DNA from: Aurantiochytrium sp. KH105
Taxonomy: Eukaryota > Sar > Bigyra > Thraustochytrida > Thraustochytriidae
Direction: 5' to 3'
DNA length: 64,000 bases
Assembly: GCA_003116975.1 (NCBI GenBank)
Contig: BGKB01000021.1
Location: forward strand, 434,001-498,000
The notes below the pieces were generated by a model. The model did no database searches. It had not been told where the DNA came from and saw only the letters and a list, made by a program, of their open reading frames with translations. Made by a program: the position numbers and the translations under genes. Of the stretch, positions 1 to 9,745 are shown in pieces; within the stretch, counting starts at the first letter, position 1, and each line of letters starts with the position of its first letter.

Positions 1-598
1 CGCAGACCGGACCAGGCCGGGCCGGGCCGAGGGATTGTGGATTTGACTTGCTTTGCTTTGCTTCGATTTGAATCGAGTGGCGCTCGCTATTGGCGCCTTC
101 ACAGTGGCAGCTGCCGGGAGACGACACGTGCGATGCCACTACATCGGGCGGCGCGCCTTCTTCTTCTTCTCAGGAAGTGTGATGTCGAAGCAGGAGTCGC
201 TGTCCGCAGCAGGCCGACCAGCCGAATCGCGGCGCAGGACTGGCGGAAGGCTCCCGCGACGCCAGGGAAGTCCTCGGGGGCTCCGATGCGCTCGCTGAGT
301 GTGCATGCGCGAGACGGCATCTGCAGCTGCCGGCCGGAGACTCTGACGAAGAAGAGAAGAGAGATTTTTTTTTTATTTTTTTTTATCGAGAGACGACGAC
401 GATGAGAGACTGAGAGACGAAAAAAAAGTTCCGTTGCGAGAGATTTTCATGTGCCTGAATACGGCCACAACAGCGGAATGGTATGCTTGAAGTACTTGGT
501 TCCGAGCTTGAGAAGAGTTTAGAGTAGCGCGCCTTCCTCACGGCTGCTCGAGGTATGACTGCGACGGCAGCAGGGCGAACAAGTAAATTTTGCTTGCG
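1..598. other. Intergenic / 5' flank of the coiled-coil gene
   Basis: No convincing gene. The stretch is GC-rich and carries a T-rich tract (about 366-385) and purine-rich GA tracts (350-420). The short overlapping open frames are compositionally biased and show no domain. It is probably promoter and 5' UTR for the gene starting at 599. Confidence 0.6.
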
Positions 599-2284
599 AT
601 GAAGCGCGTCCAGCCGGCGCCGCTCTTCAGCGAAGAGCTCAAGCGCACAGAGGAGGACTTCAAGAAGACGGTGGACGGATTCTTGGACGATGAGGAAAAC
701 AAGCTCGACCCCGGTTTGCAAGAGCTCGAGAGTCTGTACCTGCAAAAGATAAGTCTGCAGGACGTCAAACTCAAAGAACTCCAGCATGCCGTGGACGATT
801 TGCGCTGTCAACGCGACGAGGATCGAGCGCGACACGAAGAAGCCATGGCCCAAAAAAACGAAGAGCTCAAGGCCACCGTGGATGCTCTCGAGTCGAAGCA
901 GAGCGAGGAGACTTCCGCGATGGACGAATACGGATCCTATCTCGAGAAACACTACACTACCGTCGCCAAACAAGTCGATCAGGAGCACTCGTTTGAAGTA
1001 GCAAGATTGCACGCAAAGATTGCTGAGCTGGAACGTCGACAGATAGACAAGAACATTTTGCAGAAACGTGCCGGCGAGATTGTGGAGCTGAAGCGGACCA
1101 TTGACGTCCTCCGCGACGAGCTCGCCAATCAAAAGACTGAATTCGTCGCGCAATCAGCGAAAAAGGATGCTGCGCACGCTGCGAGGCTTGTCGAGGAGAC
1201 ACAGTCCTTGCGCGATGCCAAAGAAGCTCTCAACGAGGCCCTTAAAAGCAAAACCATGGAAGCTGTGCACCTTGCACAAAAGATTGAACACGTTGGCGTG
1301 GAGCGAAATGTGCTCAAGCATCAGCTTGCAGAGGCGAGCGAGCGATTCGGCCCACTGGAAAGAGATATCGCACTGCTCCAAGAACAGGGCGAAGTCTACG
1401 AGGCCGAGCGTCTTCAAAACAAAGAAATGATCGAGTCGCAAAAACGTACTGCCGAAGAGCTAAACACCAAGCTGCGCGCGCAGCATGCAGCGCTGCAAGA
1501 AGAGCGTGGCATCGTTCGTGCGCGGGAACACACGATCCAGAGCTTTCAGAGCGCGCTCTATGAGCTCTTGTACAGCGAAGAACGAGATAGCCAAGATTTT
1601 ATTGCGCATGGTCTCCTGCAGCTGTACGATCGCTTCGTCTCTGGTTCCGATGTAGAGGCGCGACTCGCAGAGCCCGACATGACGACCTTGGGTCCCGAAA
1701 CTCCTGCCAAGTCCGTATCGCAGCGACTCCCCACGCTCGAATTCATGCGACAAAGGCAAGCACTTCAGCGCGTAGTAAAGTGTAAGTCGCGCGACGTCCG
1801 GCGCGCAGAAAGCTTGCTCACGCAACACAAGCGTTCTGCCCAAGCCCAGCATGCCGTTCTCCTTGCAGACAACAAGACCTTGCGGCGGCGCGTGGTCAAC
1901 CTTGAGCGCAAGACTCGAAGTCTCGAATCTCAGTTGCACCAATCAAAGCAGCTCGCAGCGCAGCTACGTCGGCGGCGAGGGCTCGATCACGGCCAAACTG
2001 CGAGCTCTGACGTGGGTCAGCGTCGCGTCGACACGATCGATCAAATCATAAGCGATGCAGACAGCTGCAACAAGACACAAGACCACATGCCAAAATCGCT
2101 TGGAAGGCGCACCGTCTCTGGAAACCTCGATGGGCCAGGTTCTCCGCCGTGGGCCATGGCGCCTCCGCAGCGCACGCAAAGTCAGAGCGCGCTCTTTGAA
2201 GACCCGCAATACCAAGAGGTCCTCGCGGACTTCGAGCAGGCGCGCAAACTGCGCGAGACACTACGTCCGTCTGCGCGACGGTGA
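599..2284 (+). CDS. Coiled-coil protein, function unknown
   Basis: This is a 561-residue protein. I chose the ATG at 599 because the frame upstream opens only on TTG. Residues about 15-330 are almost continuous heptad-rich coiled coil full of Glu, Lys, Leu and Gln. A less regular middle part (about 330-420) is followed by a second short coil (about 425-465). The C-terminal 90 residues are Ser/Pro/Gln-rich and look disordered. There is no signal peptide, membrane segment or enzymatic motif. Proteins of this build are often ciliary, basal-body or cytoskeletal scaffolds, but I recognise no specific family. The next gene starts only about 95 bp downstream on the same strand. Confidence 0.75.
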   Translation: MKRVQPAPLFSEELKRTEEDFKKTVDGFLDDEENKLDPGLQELESLYLQKISLQDVKLKELQHAVDDLRCQRDEDRARHEEAMAQKNEELKATVDALESKQSEETSAMDEYGSYLEKHYTTVAKQVDQEHSFEVARLHAKIAELERRQIDKNILQKRAGEIVELKRTIDVLRDELANQKTEFVAQSAKKDAAHAARLVEETQSLRDAKEALNEALKSKTMEAVHLAQKIEHVGVERNVLKHQLAEASERFGPLERDIALLQEQGEVYEAERLQNKEMIESQKRTAEELNTKLRAQHAALQEERGIVRAREHTIQSFQSALYELLYSEERDSQDFIAHGLLQLYDRFVSGSDVEARLAEPDMTTLGPETPAKSVSQRLPTLEFMRQRQALQRVVKCKSRDVRRAESLLTQHKRSAQAQHAVLLADNKTLRRRVVNLERKTRSLESQLHQSKQLAAQLRRRRGLDHGQTASSDVGQRRVDTIDQIISDADSCNKTQDHMPKSLGRRTVSGNLDGPGSPPWAMAPPQRTQSQSALFEDPQYQEVLADFEQARKLRETLRPSARR

Positions 2285-2378
2285 CCGCGATTCTCCTTTT
2301 ATTTTCACGACTTTCTCCATCGGCCTACGAGGGGATGCTCGCGAAAATGCGCCAGACGCTGCCTTCACGCGCACGACG

Positions 2379-3090
2379 ATGGACTTCATCTCAAGCTTCC
2401 TCACTCAGCCCCCAGAACTCGCAAACCCTGTCGAGAATATTGTGACGAAAGCGTGCGCACCAAGAGCGGGGGTCCCCGCGCACACCCCCCATTCGTCGAG
2501 TGACAGTGAGTGGAGCGGCTGGCTGGCTGGGGCACAAGCAAAAGCACAAGCAGAAGCGAAGCGAACGCGAGGAAAGCAGTGCTGCCGCAGGGGCGCGAGC
2601 GGCAATGGAGGGTTCTCTCGAAGCGCGCCGCGCGCTAGACCAGGTGCTCAAGACGGACAACTCTGGTTCTTCCGCAGAGTACGCGCGAGACAAGCTCATC
2701 GACGCCGTGGAGGCCCTCGCCAAGGACGACCTCTTGCCGGGCCTGCAAGGCGACCGCTTGCCGGCAAGCTTTGTGCAAGCGGAGCTATGGCGCGCTGTCC
2801 GGGCAAAAGGACGCCCCGCCACGGCTGTCGGAGAGGCTGCTGTGGAAGCGGACGACAAGACGCGCAAGTATCAATATGCAAAATTTGATGGCTGGTACAT
2901 GGAGCACGCGACGCGGGCGCTCGGCAACGAGCTCGATCGTCTGCGCAAGGACGAGGTCTTTCGAGGAGATGAAGAAGACATTCAAGTTCTCGTGGACAGT
3001 CTGCGTGTGGGTGCGCAGGATGCAATCTTTGACGCGGACTTGAAGGCCATTTGCACCGCAAATCGAGCTTCAGCCTCCTCCTCCACTTGA
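2379..3090 (+). CDS. Two-exon protein with an Rsa3-like C-terminal region
   Basis: I read this as join(2379..2505, 2591..3090), which gives 208 residues. The donor is a consensus GTGAGT at 2506 and the acceptor is GCCGCAG ending at 2590. The phase-1 intron is 85 nt, and without it the first exon runs into an unrelated frame. The C-terminal part (about 135-200) has the pattern F-x2-WYMEHATR, then an acidic-hydrophobic helix, then LVDSLRVGAQDAIF. This resembles the ribosome-assembly protein 3 (Rsa3) C-terminal domain, which acts in 60S subunit maturation in fungi. The resemblance is from memory and moderate. The middle is helical and the N-terminus begins MDFISSFL. If the splice is wrong, an internal ATG at 2605 gives a shorter product. 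Confidence 0.55.
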
Positions 3091-3304
3091 CGAGTGCGTG
3101 AAAATGCCTTGGGTCCAAGCGGCCCACGCGAGCACGCAATGCGTGACTCTCTCTGCGACTTTTAAGTGGCGATATCTCTTTCTCGCTAAAGCAAAATTGG
3201 AGCACATGTAAAAGTAAAAACAAGAAAGAGAGAAAAATTCTTGTAGGCCTATGTTGATTGTTTATTTGTAATTTCACAAAGTCTGCCGTCAGGATCTGAC
3301 ATCG

Positions 3305-6300
3305 TTACAGATAGAGCGAAGCGGCAAAAATGATGTCGCGCTTGATGAGGTCGACAGCCTTTGCAAACTTTTGCTCCATCGTGACATCTCCGATAACGCG
3401 TGCCGCAATGGCAAGCTGGCGAAGCAACTCCACCAGACGCCGCACGCAACGGATAATGGTGCCCTCAAAGACTGAAGTAAGCTCGCAAATCTGACTAAAG
3501 CGTGCGCCCTTGCACCACTGGAAGACTGGGTTCATCAGGTCCGAACGAAACTTTTTGGCAAACTCCTCTGGATCCGTGGGAATATTTGCGTCATTTTGCA
3601 CAACGCCAATCCGCTTGGCAACCTTTTGCAGATTCTCGTAAAGAGGAGCCAGCTCATCAGGGACCGGGTCCTCGCTCTCGCCGTTCTCGGTGAACACCAA
3701 GCACGAAAGGAGTGACGCAATATGAGCAGGCGTCAGCTCGTTGAGACTACCGCCGAGCAAAAGCTCGGTGAGAATGAGCTCGTCCGCCGTTGAAATTTCG
3801 CAGCCGACACGCCCCTTGAGCTGGATGACCCCATCCTTGTCCACATGCCCGAGGCGACGAAGCACTACCTTCATGGACTTGAGCTTGTCCTTCATGGGGA
3901 GACTTTTCTTGTTGCGAATTTCCTTCTTCAGCAACTTGATCTCAATGCGGACGTTAAATTTCTGCATAAAGGCGTCCACGAGCTCGCGCTTGGCCACAAG
4001 GTCCGTCATGCTCTGGATCGGGTCCGCTTCGAGCTTGGCCTGTAGGCTCGTCAAGTTCTGCAGCAACACAGGAAGCTTCGGGTCTTTGACCTTCAAGTCC
4101 TTGACGGGCGACATGCAAGGCACGCCCTCGGGATGGCGCCGCTTCACTTCGAGCATGCTGCGCAACAATGTATCATGCACCTGGTTTCCGGTGGGCATGT
4201 GGACACGGAGAGTGCTGATCTGAAGAAGATTCTCGAGCGAAATCTCACGGACGGCTGGTTCCGGACGCACGGGCCGATCTCTCTTGTTGTTTTTGCGACG
4301 GCCTTTGCCGGACGACACATCCTTGGTATCAGTCTCGTCCTGCGGTGCCACAAAGGGAAGACTAGGGTTCGATGGGTCCGAAGCAACGACGACCTCAACG
4401 CTCGCAATAACGTTTCTGTCCTCTCGACCACGCTTGACCTGCAAAATGACGGCCCAGCCCCAGCCGTCGTTGATTTGCACCAGCCGACCGGGCTTCAAAA
4501 AGGGCCCAACCACATCTGAGCGCATCACAAGAGAGGCGACCTGGGCCTCCTTTTGCGAGCACTGCGATTTCAAATAGTTGTAATTGGCCACCTCGTCCTC
4601 ACGGTCCACCTGCATGGCCTCGAGCTTGGCTTCGAGCTTGCGGAGATCAGCCTCAAGCTCCGGGATTTGGCTCTCTTGCTGAAAGGTGTAAAGCGAGTTG
4701 CGAATGACAAACTCAGGATCCGCATCATCAACGCGCATGAGGTTGAGAAGCATGTTGTACGTGAGGTAAAAGCTTGAAGAAAGAGGGTTGGCCTGGCCGC
4801 TCATGATTTCCTTTGCTTGAGCCGTTTCCATGGGCTCGTCCATCATCTGAATCACAATACCGCGATCATCGAGACCGCGACGACCTGCGCGGCCACTCAT
4901 CTGAATGTACTCACCGGGGCTCACAAAGCGGAAATCAGATCCATCGAACTTGCGCATGGCTGAAAAGACAACCGTTTTGGCCGGCATATTGATGCCCATG
5001 GCAAAGGTCTCGGTGGCGAAAAGCACTTTCAAGAGGCCTTCGCCAAAAAGAATCTCAGTCACCTCCTTGAGAATGGGCAGCAGGCCACCGTGGTGGATCC
5101 CGATGCCACGCTCCAGCAACGGAAGCAGGGAGCGAACCTGCGGAAGGTCCTTGTCATCTTCGTTGAGCGCTTCAATCGCATTCTTGAAGACTTTGCGCAC
5201 CATGGCCTTGTCGTCTTCCGTGTTGAGCGAGAGCTTGGACAGCTGGGCGGCATACTTTTCACAATCCTTCTTGCTGAAGCTAAAAACGATTGCTGGATCG
5301 TAGTTACGCTGCATGATCATTTGGATGATGCTCAACAGGTCTCCCATCTTGTCACGCCGACGCGCCATCATCCGCTTCTTTGCCTCCTTGGACTTGCTCG
5401 CCTCGTCGACGGCGTCCTCCAAGTTCGAGCTGCTCATGGACGACATTGCCTTTTCAAAGGTATCCACGTGGAACTTGCCCTTTTCGTCGACAATCAGGTA
5501 CACACCCGTGCTGCTTGCTGGATAGACGTAGTGCTGCAGCGGTGTGGGGCGATAATCCGTGTAGACGGCATGACAGGGCTGAAAATGGGTCTTGCTGATC
5601 CAGTCACAGAATTGCTGGGCGTTCGGAATGGTGGCCGACAAAAATACGAAGCGCACCTTGTGCGGCAAGAGCAAAATGGCTTCTTCCCAGACCACACCGC
5701 GCTCCCGATCGCGCATGTAGTGCACCTCATCAAAGACGGCGTAGGCGACCTCGCGAATGACCTCCGAGCCGCGGTACAACATGGACCGCAGAATCTCCGT
5801 AGTCATGACCAGACAACTTGCGTGCGGGTTGATGGTCACATCACCAGTCATTAGACCCACGTCCTCGAATTCGTCAGCGAGATCTCGGTACTTTTGGTTC
5901 GAGAGTGCCTTGATTGGCGAAGTGTACACGACACGCTTCTTGTCGCGAAGCGCCATAGCGATGGCGTATTCAGCCACCACGGTCTTTCCTGCAGAAGTGT
6001 GTGCTGCAACCAGTACGCTCTCGTTGCGCTCCAAGTAACCAATGGCCTCACGCTGGAAACCGTCCAGTGTGAAGGGATATGTTTTGGCCGGAGGTTTTTC
6101 TAACGTGGCCTCGGCGGCATCATTCTCTTGACTTTCTTCCTGGTGTTCTGCGAGCACCGAATCGGCAGGTGCCGACTCGTTTGCGTCTGCAGAAACGGTT
6201 TTCTGCCGCTTGGCTGGCGCCGCCTCGCCGCTCATGGCCACGTCGCCATCCCCGTCCTCGTTCTCCTCTTGATGGGCGCGTTTGGTGGCCGGGGTGGTCT

Positions 6301-6466
6301 CCTTGTCCTCGGGAATCTTGTCATTCTCTACAGCCGTCTTCTCGGCGGTCGATGCCGCTGCCGTCGCAGTCTGGGCCGGCGAAGTCGACGCCTTGGCAGG
6401 CGACGAGGGCTCGAGCGTGGAGTCGAGCTCCTCGTCGCCGTCGAAGGCCGAAAAGAGCTTGTCCAT
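3305..6466 (-). CDS. MTR4: MTR4/SKIV2L2-type exosome RNA helicase
   Basis: This is a 1053-residue Ski2-like DExH RNA helicase, close to the usual Mtr4 length. Mtr4 unwinds RNA for the nuclear exosome, as part of TRAMP-like complexes in other eukaryotes. Residues 1-125 are acidic, low-complexity and lysine-bearing. Walker A is AHTSAGKT at 155-162, the DEVH box is at 246-249, and SATIPN and GRAGRRG follow. An inserted arch/KOW region contains LVQINDGWGW. The C-terminus ends with the family-typical basic helix and FAASLYL. The frame is single and uninterrupted, and the ATG at 6466 is the natural start. Its 5' flank is shared with the divergent PhyH-family gene. Its 3' end is about 215 bp from the gene at 2379, so the two are convergent. 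Confidence 0.97.
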   Translation of the reverse strand: MDKLFSAFDGDEELDSTLEPSSPAKASTSPAQTATAAASTAEKTAVENDKIPEDKETTPATKRAHQEENEDGDGDVAMSGEAAPAKRQKTVSADANESAPADSVLAEHQEESQENDAAEATLEKPPAKTYPFTLDGFQREAIGYLERNESVLVAAHTSAGKTVVAEYAIAMALRDKKRVVYTSPIKALSNQKYRDLADEFEDVGLMTGDVTINPHASCLVMTTEILRSMLYRGSEVIREVAYAVFDEVHYMRDRERGVVWEEAILLLPHKVRFVFLSATIPNAQQFCDWISKTHFQPCHAVYTDYRPTPLQHYVYPASSTGVYLIVDEKGKFHVDTFEKAMSSMSSSNLEDAVDEASKSKEAKKRMMARRRDKMGDLLSIIQMIMQRNYDPAIVFSFSKKDCEKYAAQLSKLSLNTEDDKAMVRKVFKNAIEALNEDDKDLPQVRSLLPLLERGIGIHHGGLLPILKEVTEILFGEGLLKVLFATETFAMGINMPAKTVVFSAMRKFDGSDFRFVSPGEYIQMSGRAGRRGLDDRGIVIQMMDEPMETAQAKEIMSGQANPLSSSFYLTYNMLLNLMRVDDADPEFVIRNSLYTFQQESQIPELEADLRKLEAKLEAMQVDREDEVANYNYLKSQCSQKEAQVASLVMRSDVVGPFLKPGRLVQINDGWGWAVILQVKRGREDRNVIASVEVVVASDPSNPSLPFVAPQDETDTKDVSSGKGRRKNNKRDRPVRPEPAVREISLENLLQISTLRVHMPTGNQVHDTLLRSMLEVKRRHPEGVPCMSPVKDLKVKDPKLPVLLQNLTSLQAKLEADPIQSMTDLVAKRELVDAFMQKFNVRIEIKLLKKEIRNKKSLPMKDKLKSMKVVLRRLGHVDKDGVIQLKGRVGCEISTADELILTELLLGGSLNELTPAHIASLLSCLVFTENGESEDPVPDELAPLYENLQKVAKRIGVVQNDANIPTDPEEFAKKFRSDLMNPVFQWCKGARFSQICELTSVFEGTIIRCVRRLVELLRQLAIAARVIGDVTMEQKFAKAVDLIKRDIIFAASLYL

Positions 6467-8201
6467 GGTTGCTTTGCTTTAGCTCTGCTTCGCTTTGCCT
6501 GAGCCGCTGCTCGCCGTTCGCCTCTGTCTTTGCCGCTGCCTCGGCTCCGCCCCTTTCCCGGACCCCGCACGCTCCGCGCGCGCCCTTGCTGCGCTCCCTT
6601 GCCGCGCAGCGAGTGAGCGTCGAGTTCTGCCAAGCCATTCATCGTCCGTCGTCTTGCTCGTCTTCGTCGGGTGCCAGTCATTCCAAGGGACGCCGAGCAA
6701 GTGTCCCTTCGTTTGCATGTGCAGGCCAAGCAGTGGCTTGCTTCGTGTTCATTTTGATTCAACGCAATCGCCGATGATGCTGCTGAAGATAGGCTAGAGA
6801 CTTGTTGACAGAGCCCCCCCATGCACGCCCATGTCCAGGCAACAGAAGGCCGGCCATTCAGGTGAAATGAAGAAGGGAAGAGTAGGCAAAGGCTCATCTC
6901 TCGCGCGTTCGTCCTGTATAACAGGCGGCAAGGGAATAGCAGCAGCAAGGCCGCCTTGCCTCGACCACGCTCCCTGCTTTGCTGTATACCAGCTGACGGA
7001 AAAGAATAAATCGTCTGCCTCGTTGGTCGTTCAGATCCCACCGGACCGCCTCGCCAACGCACCACCCTTGAAAGACCCTCCTTCAGAGCTCTCTCTCTCT
7101 CTCTCTCTCTCTGGAGTGCCACGCGCCAGCCCTTCCTTCATTCCTTCCTTCATTCATCCGTCATGATATTCACCATTTCCTTCATCCGTGGGCCGCTCCT
7201 TTGATCATTTTCTCCACAGGATAAACGCCAGACTCCGTTCCATTGCGGCAGACTGCCAGTGCAGCAGCAGCTGCAGCAAGTTTCTGCGCTTGTCGGGAGG
7301 CCGCGTCGGGTCCACGCCTCGTCCGCAAGTTGACCCCCCAAACGCAGCGGGTCCAGCCGTTCTCAAGGTGGCCACTTTGGCCCCAACGCGGCTCAGTCTG
7401 AGCAGCCTCGAGGACCGTGACGCCAGAGACATCGTAGGACCTTTTCCGCGCGCGAGAACGGACGAAGAATCGACCCCACGCAGCGACCATTCTTGCCAAG
7501 GACTCTACTACTACATTTGCGTTGCCTTCTACGTTGGCACGGTACGCCACGATGCATTCCTTGCTTTGTTGAGCACTGCAATGTCTCGCGTCGGGTTGTG
7601 TTGCGTTGTGTTGCGTTGCGTTGTTTCGCTTCGATGGATCGATGGATGGATCGATCGATCGACCATCCGTGGTATGATCGGGCTCGCTCGCTCGATCGAT
7701 GGATCCATCCATGATGGTGAACGACGGCGGATGAATTCCACCAGTCCCACGGACTTTTCTTCCGGCCCCGGCTCGATTCCGCAAACCGCATTCGCGCGAG
7801 GCAGCGAGAGACCGGGCTCGCGAAGACCCGCGCGAGGCAGCCTCCGCGCGTCGCTGCGTGAGGCTGGCACGCCGCGCTCGATTGGCGGCAGGGGCCCGTC
7901 GGTCGTGCGTGGGGCCCGCGCGCATCGATCGCATCGCATCGCATCGCATCGCATCGCATCGCATCGCATCGCATCGCATCGCATCGCATCACAACGCGGG
8001 CCGCCTCGCGCAGCCGTTCGCGATTCGAGCTAGTCTTTGCGGCGCAGAGCCCGAGCCCGAGGACGCGCACGAGGACGAGGCCAAGGATTTGTGAACAAAG
8101 AGGAGGGGAGGGGAGAGGAAAGAAAAGGAGAGAAGAGTTCGTTGGGGTCTTTACACCGACTCGCACCGTCGTGGTCGTCGCAAGGTAAGGCATCGAGAGC
8201 A
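6467..8201. promoter_or_regulatory. Divergent 5' region between MTR4 and the PhyH-family gene
   Basis: This 1.7 kb holds no supported gene. It contains a (CT)n run at 7088-7112, TTCC-type repeats at about 7130-7165, GATC/GGAT-type repeats at about 7630-7715 and a (GCATC)12 array at 7931-7990. A purine-rich AGGAGGGGAG tract lies at about 8100-8135. Several open frames exist on both strands, but they translate the microsatellites into low-complexity peptides. It presumably carries both promoters and 5' UTRs. A GTAAGG at 8185 could be a 5'-UTR splice donor. Confidence 0.5.
7931..7990 (+). repeat. (GCATC)12 pentanucleotide microsatellite
   Basis: Twelve uninterrupted GCATC units end 211 bp before the ATG of the PhyH-family gene. 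The units touch with no spacers, so this is a simple tandem repeat. Confidence 0.95.
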
Positions 8202-9233
8202 ATGTTTGGGAGCAAACTCAAGGCCGTCGAGATCCTGAGCGTGGCCGTCCTCGCGTGGTGGCTGCTCGTGGCGGAGACAGAGCTAGACGAGCAGCTGACC
8301 AAATGGGTTCGAGAGAGCACACGCGTTCCGGACATGAGCGGCATGGACGTCGAGCTGAGCGAAGAGCAGATTGAGCACTTTAATAGGACCGGATATCTGG
8401 TCGTGCGAGGCCTACTCTCGCGCGAAATCGTCGAGACGCTGTATCAGAACCGGCCGAGGTCGGTCTTCCCGAACTGGCTGGCTCCCATCGCGTGGGCTCT
8501 CAATTGGGCCTTCGGTAGCTCGCTCTCCATTGACATGATCTGGACCGAAAGTCGTCTGGTCAGAGCCTTGTGGTTCGAGGGCCCTGTCCCAATGGTAGTG
8601 TCTCAGCTCATTGGCAACAAAACGGTGCGTATGCTGGCAGACATTGTGTACGGTATTCCACGCGGTGTGAGACCACGCTTTCTGGGCAAGTGGCACAAGG
8701 ACTCGACCAGTTTCGACATTGTCGAGCGGGCCGAGGCGCAGGGCGTGAGTGCCTGGATCCCGCTCATCGACCTTGACGCAGAACGCACGGGTGGGAGCAT
8801 CTTTATGGGCGATTTCACCAAGGTATCTTCAGATTGCCAAGCTGAGCCGAGCGACGGATGCTCCAAGGTTTGCCAAGATCACTTCGACGAGGTCGGCACA
8901 GTCTTTGACTTTCGACGCGGTGATGTGCTTTTCTTCACAGACCACACTTTTCACCGCTCACAGCCCATCAAACAAGAATCGATGATTCATGAGCGTTTTT
9001 CGCTCGTGGGACGCTTTGTGCAAGGCAATGCCACATTCAAGGAGAGTCGAGATGTTGAAACAATGCGAAAAAACCTCTGCATTCATCAATTACAGCCCGG
9101 AGAGCCGATTCATTCGCCGTGTTTCCCCGTCGTCTACCCGCGTGGCCACGCCATCAATTTGGATCAGGTTCGCGTCCCGACGCAGACGCGGCACCTCATG
9201 GTGAACATTGGTCAAATCTTATTTGGCTGGTGA
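8202..9233 (+). CDS. Phytanoyl-CoA dioxygenase (PhyH) family protein, membrane-anchored
   Basis: This is a 343-residue Fe(II)/2-oxoglutarate oxygenase of the PhyH superfamily. The iron triad can be read as H165-x-D167 (KWHKDST) and the distal H251 (DHTFHRS). A downstream Arg at about 265 in ERFSLVGRF is the likely 2-oxoglutarate contact. Residues 7-25 are a hydrophobic N-terminal helix suggesting a signal anchor, which would place the domain in the secretory lumen. A Cys-bearing loop (about 212-225) would suit an oxidising compartment. I chose the ATG at 8202. The open frame extends upstream, but only as Arg/Gly-rich low complexity. The substrate is not predictable, since family members hydroxylate acyl-CoAs, alkaloids and other small molecules. 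Confidence 0.85.
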   Translation: MFGSKLKAVEILSVAVLAWWLLVAETELDEQLTKWVRESTRVPDMSGMDVELSEEQIEHFNRTGYLVVRGLLSREIVETLYQNRPRSVFPNWLAPIAWALNWAFGSSLSIDMIWTESRLVRALWFEGPVPMVVSQLIGNKTVRMLADIVYGIPRGVRPRFLGKWHKDSTSFDIVERAEAQGVSAWIPLIDLDAERTGGSIFMGDFTKVSSDCQAEPSDGCSKVCQDHFDEVGTVFDFRRGDVLFFTDHTFHRSQPIKQESMIHERFSLVGRFVQGNATFKESRDVETMRKNLCIHQLQPGEPIHSPCFPVVYPRGHAINLDQVRVPTQTRHLMVNIGQILFGW

Positions 9234-9745
9234 GACGGACATTATTCATTCCCACAGTGTGGCATATTTATTCTAAAGGCCTCATCATCTTTTTCATTCA
9301 TCGATACATACAAGTCCAAGTTTACATGAAGAAAGGCCTTGAGAAAGGCTCTCATGAGCTGGTAATTTTGCTCCGAAAACTCAAGAGACCGTCGTTTGGG
9401 TGAAGAAGTGGTGCTTCGACTCCTCTTTGTTGCTCGTAGCATTTTTGGTGATGTAAAGCCTCCCGAAAGACGTCAAGATCACGATCACAATCACGATCAA
9501 GACCAAGATGAAATGAAATTGTATCGTTTGTGGCATCCTCTCAAAATTTACGAGTTCTTCTTGTGCTCTGCTTGCTCAGGAATCTTCCTCATGCTCGCGC
9601 GCGGATGACAAGCGCGCTCGCAGGGTAACAGATCGGTATGTGCCTGAGGCATCCATACGTGTGTATTTCTTTTGTTTTGTTTTTGTTTTGTTGTTGCTGC
9701 GGGTTGAAATTCACCATGTGAAAGGCGCGGGACGAGGCGCGCACA
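9234..9745. other. Intergenic between convergent genes
   Basis: This is the shared 3' flank of the PhyH-family gene and MAP65. It is AT-richer than the surroundings, with TATTTATTC at about 9266 and TTTTG-type repeats at about 9668-9695. These are plausible 3' UTR and polyadenylation sequence. There is no gene. Confidence 0.6.

Noticed and set aside
8037-8201. N-terminal extension of the PhyH-family protein
   Set aside because: The upstream part begins on a non-ATG codon, is Arg/Gly/Glu low complexity, and would hide the signal anchor.
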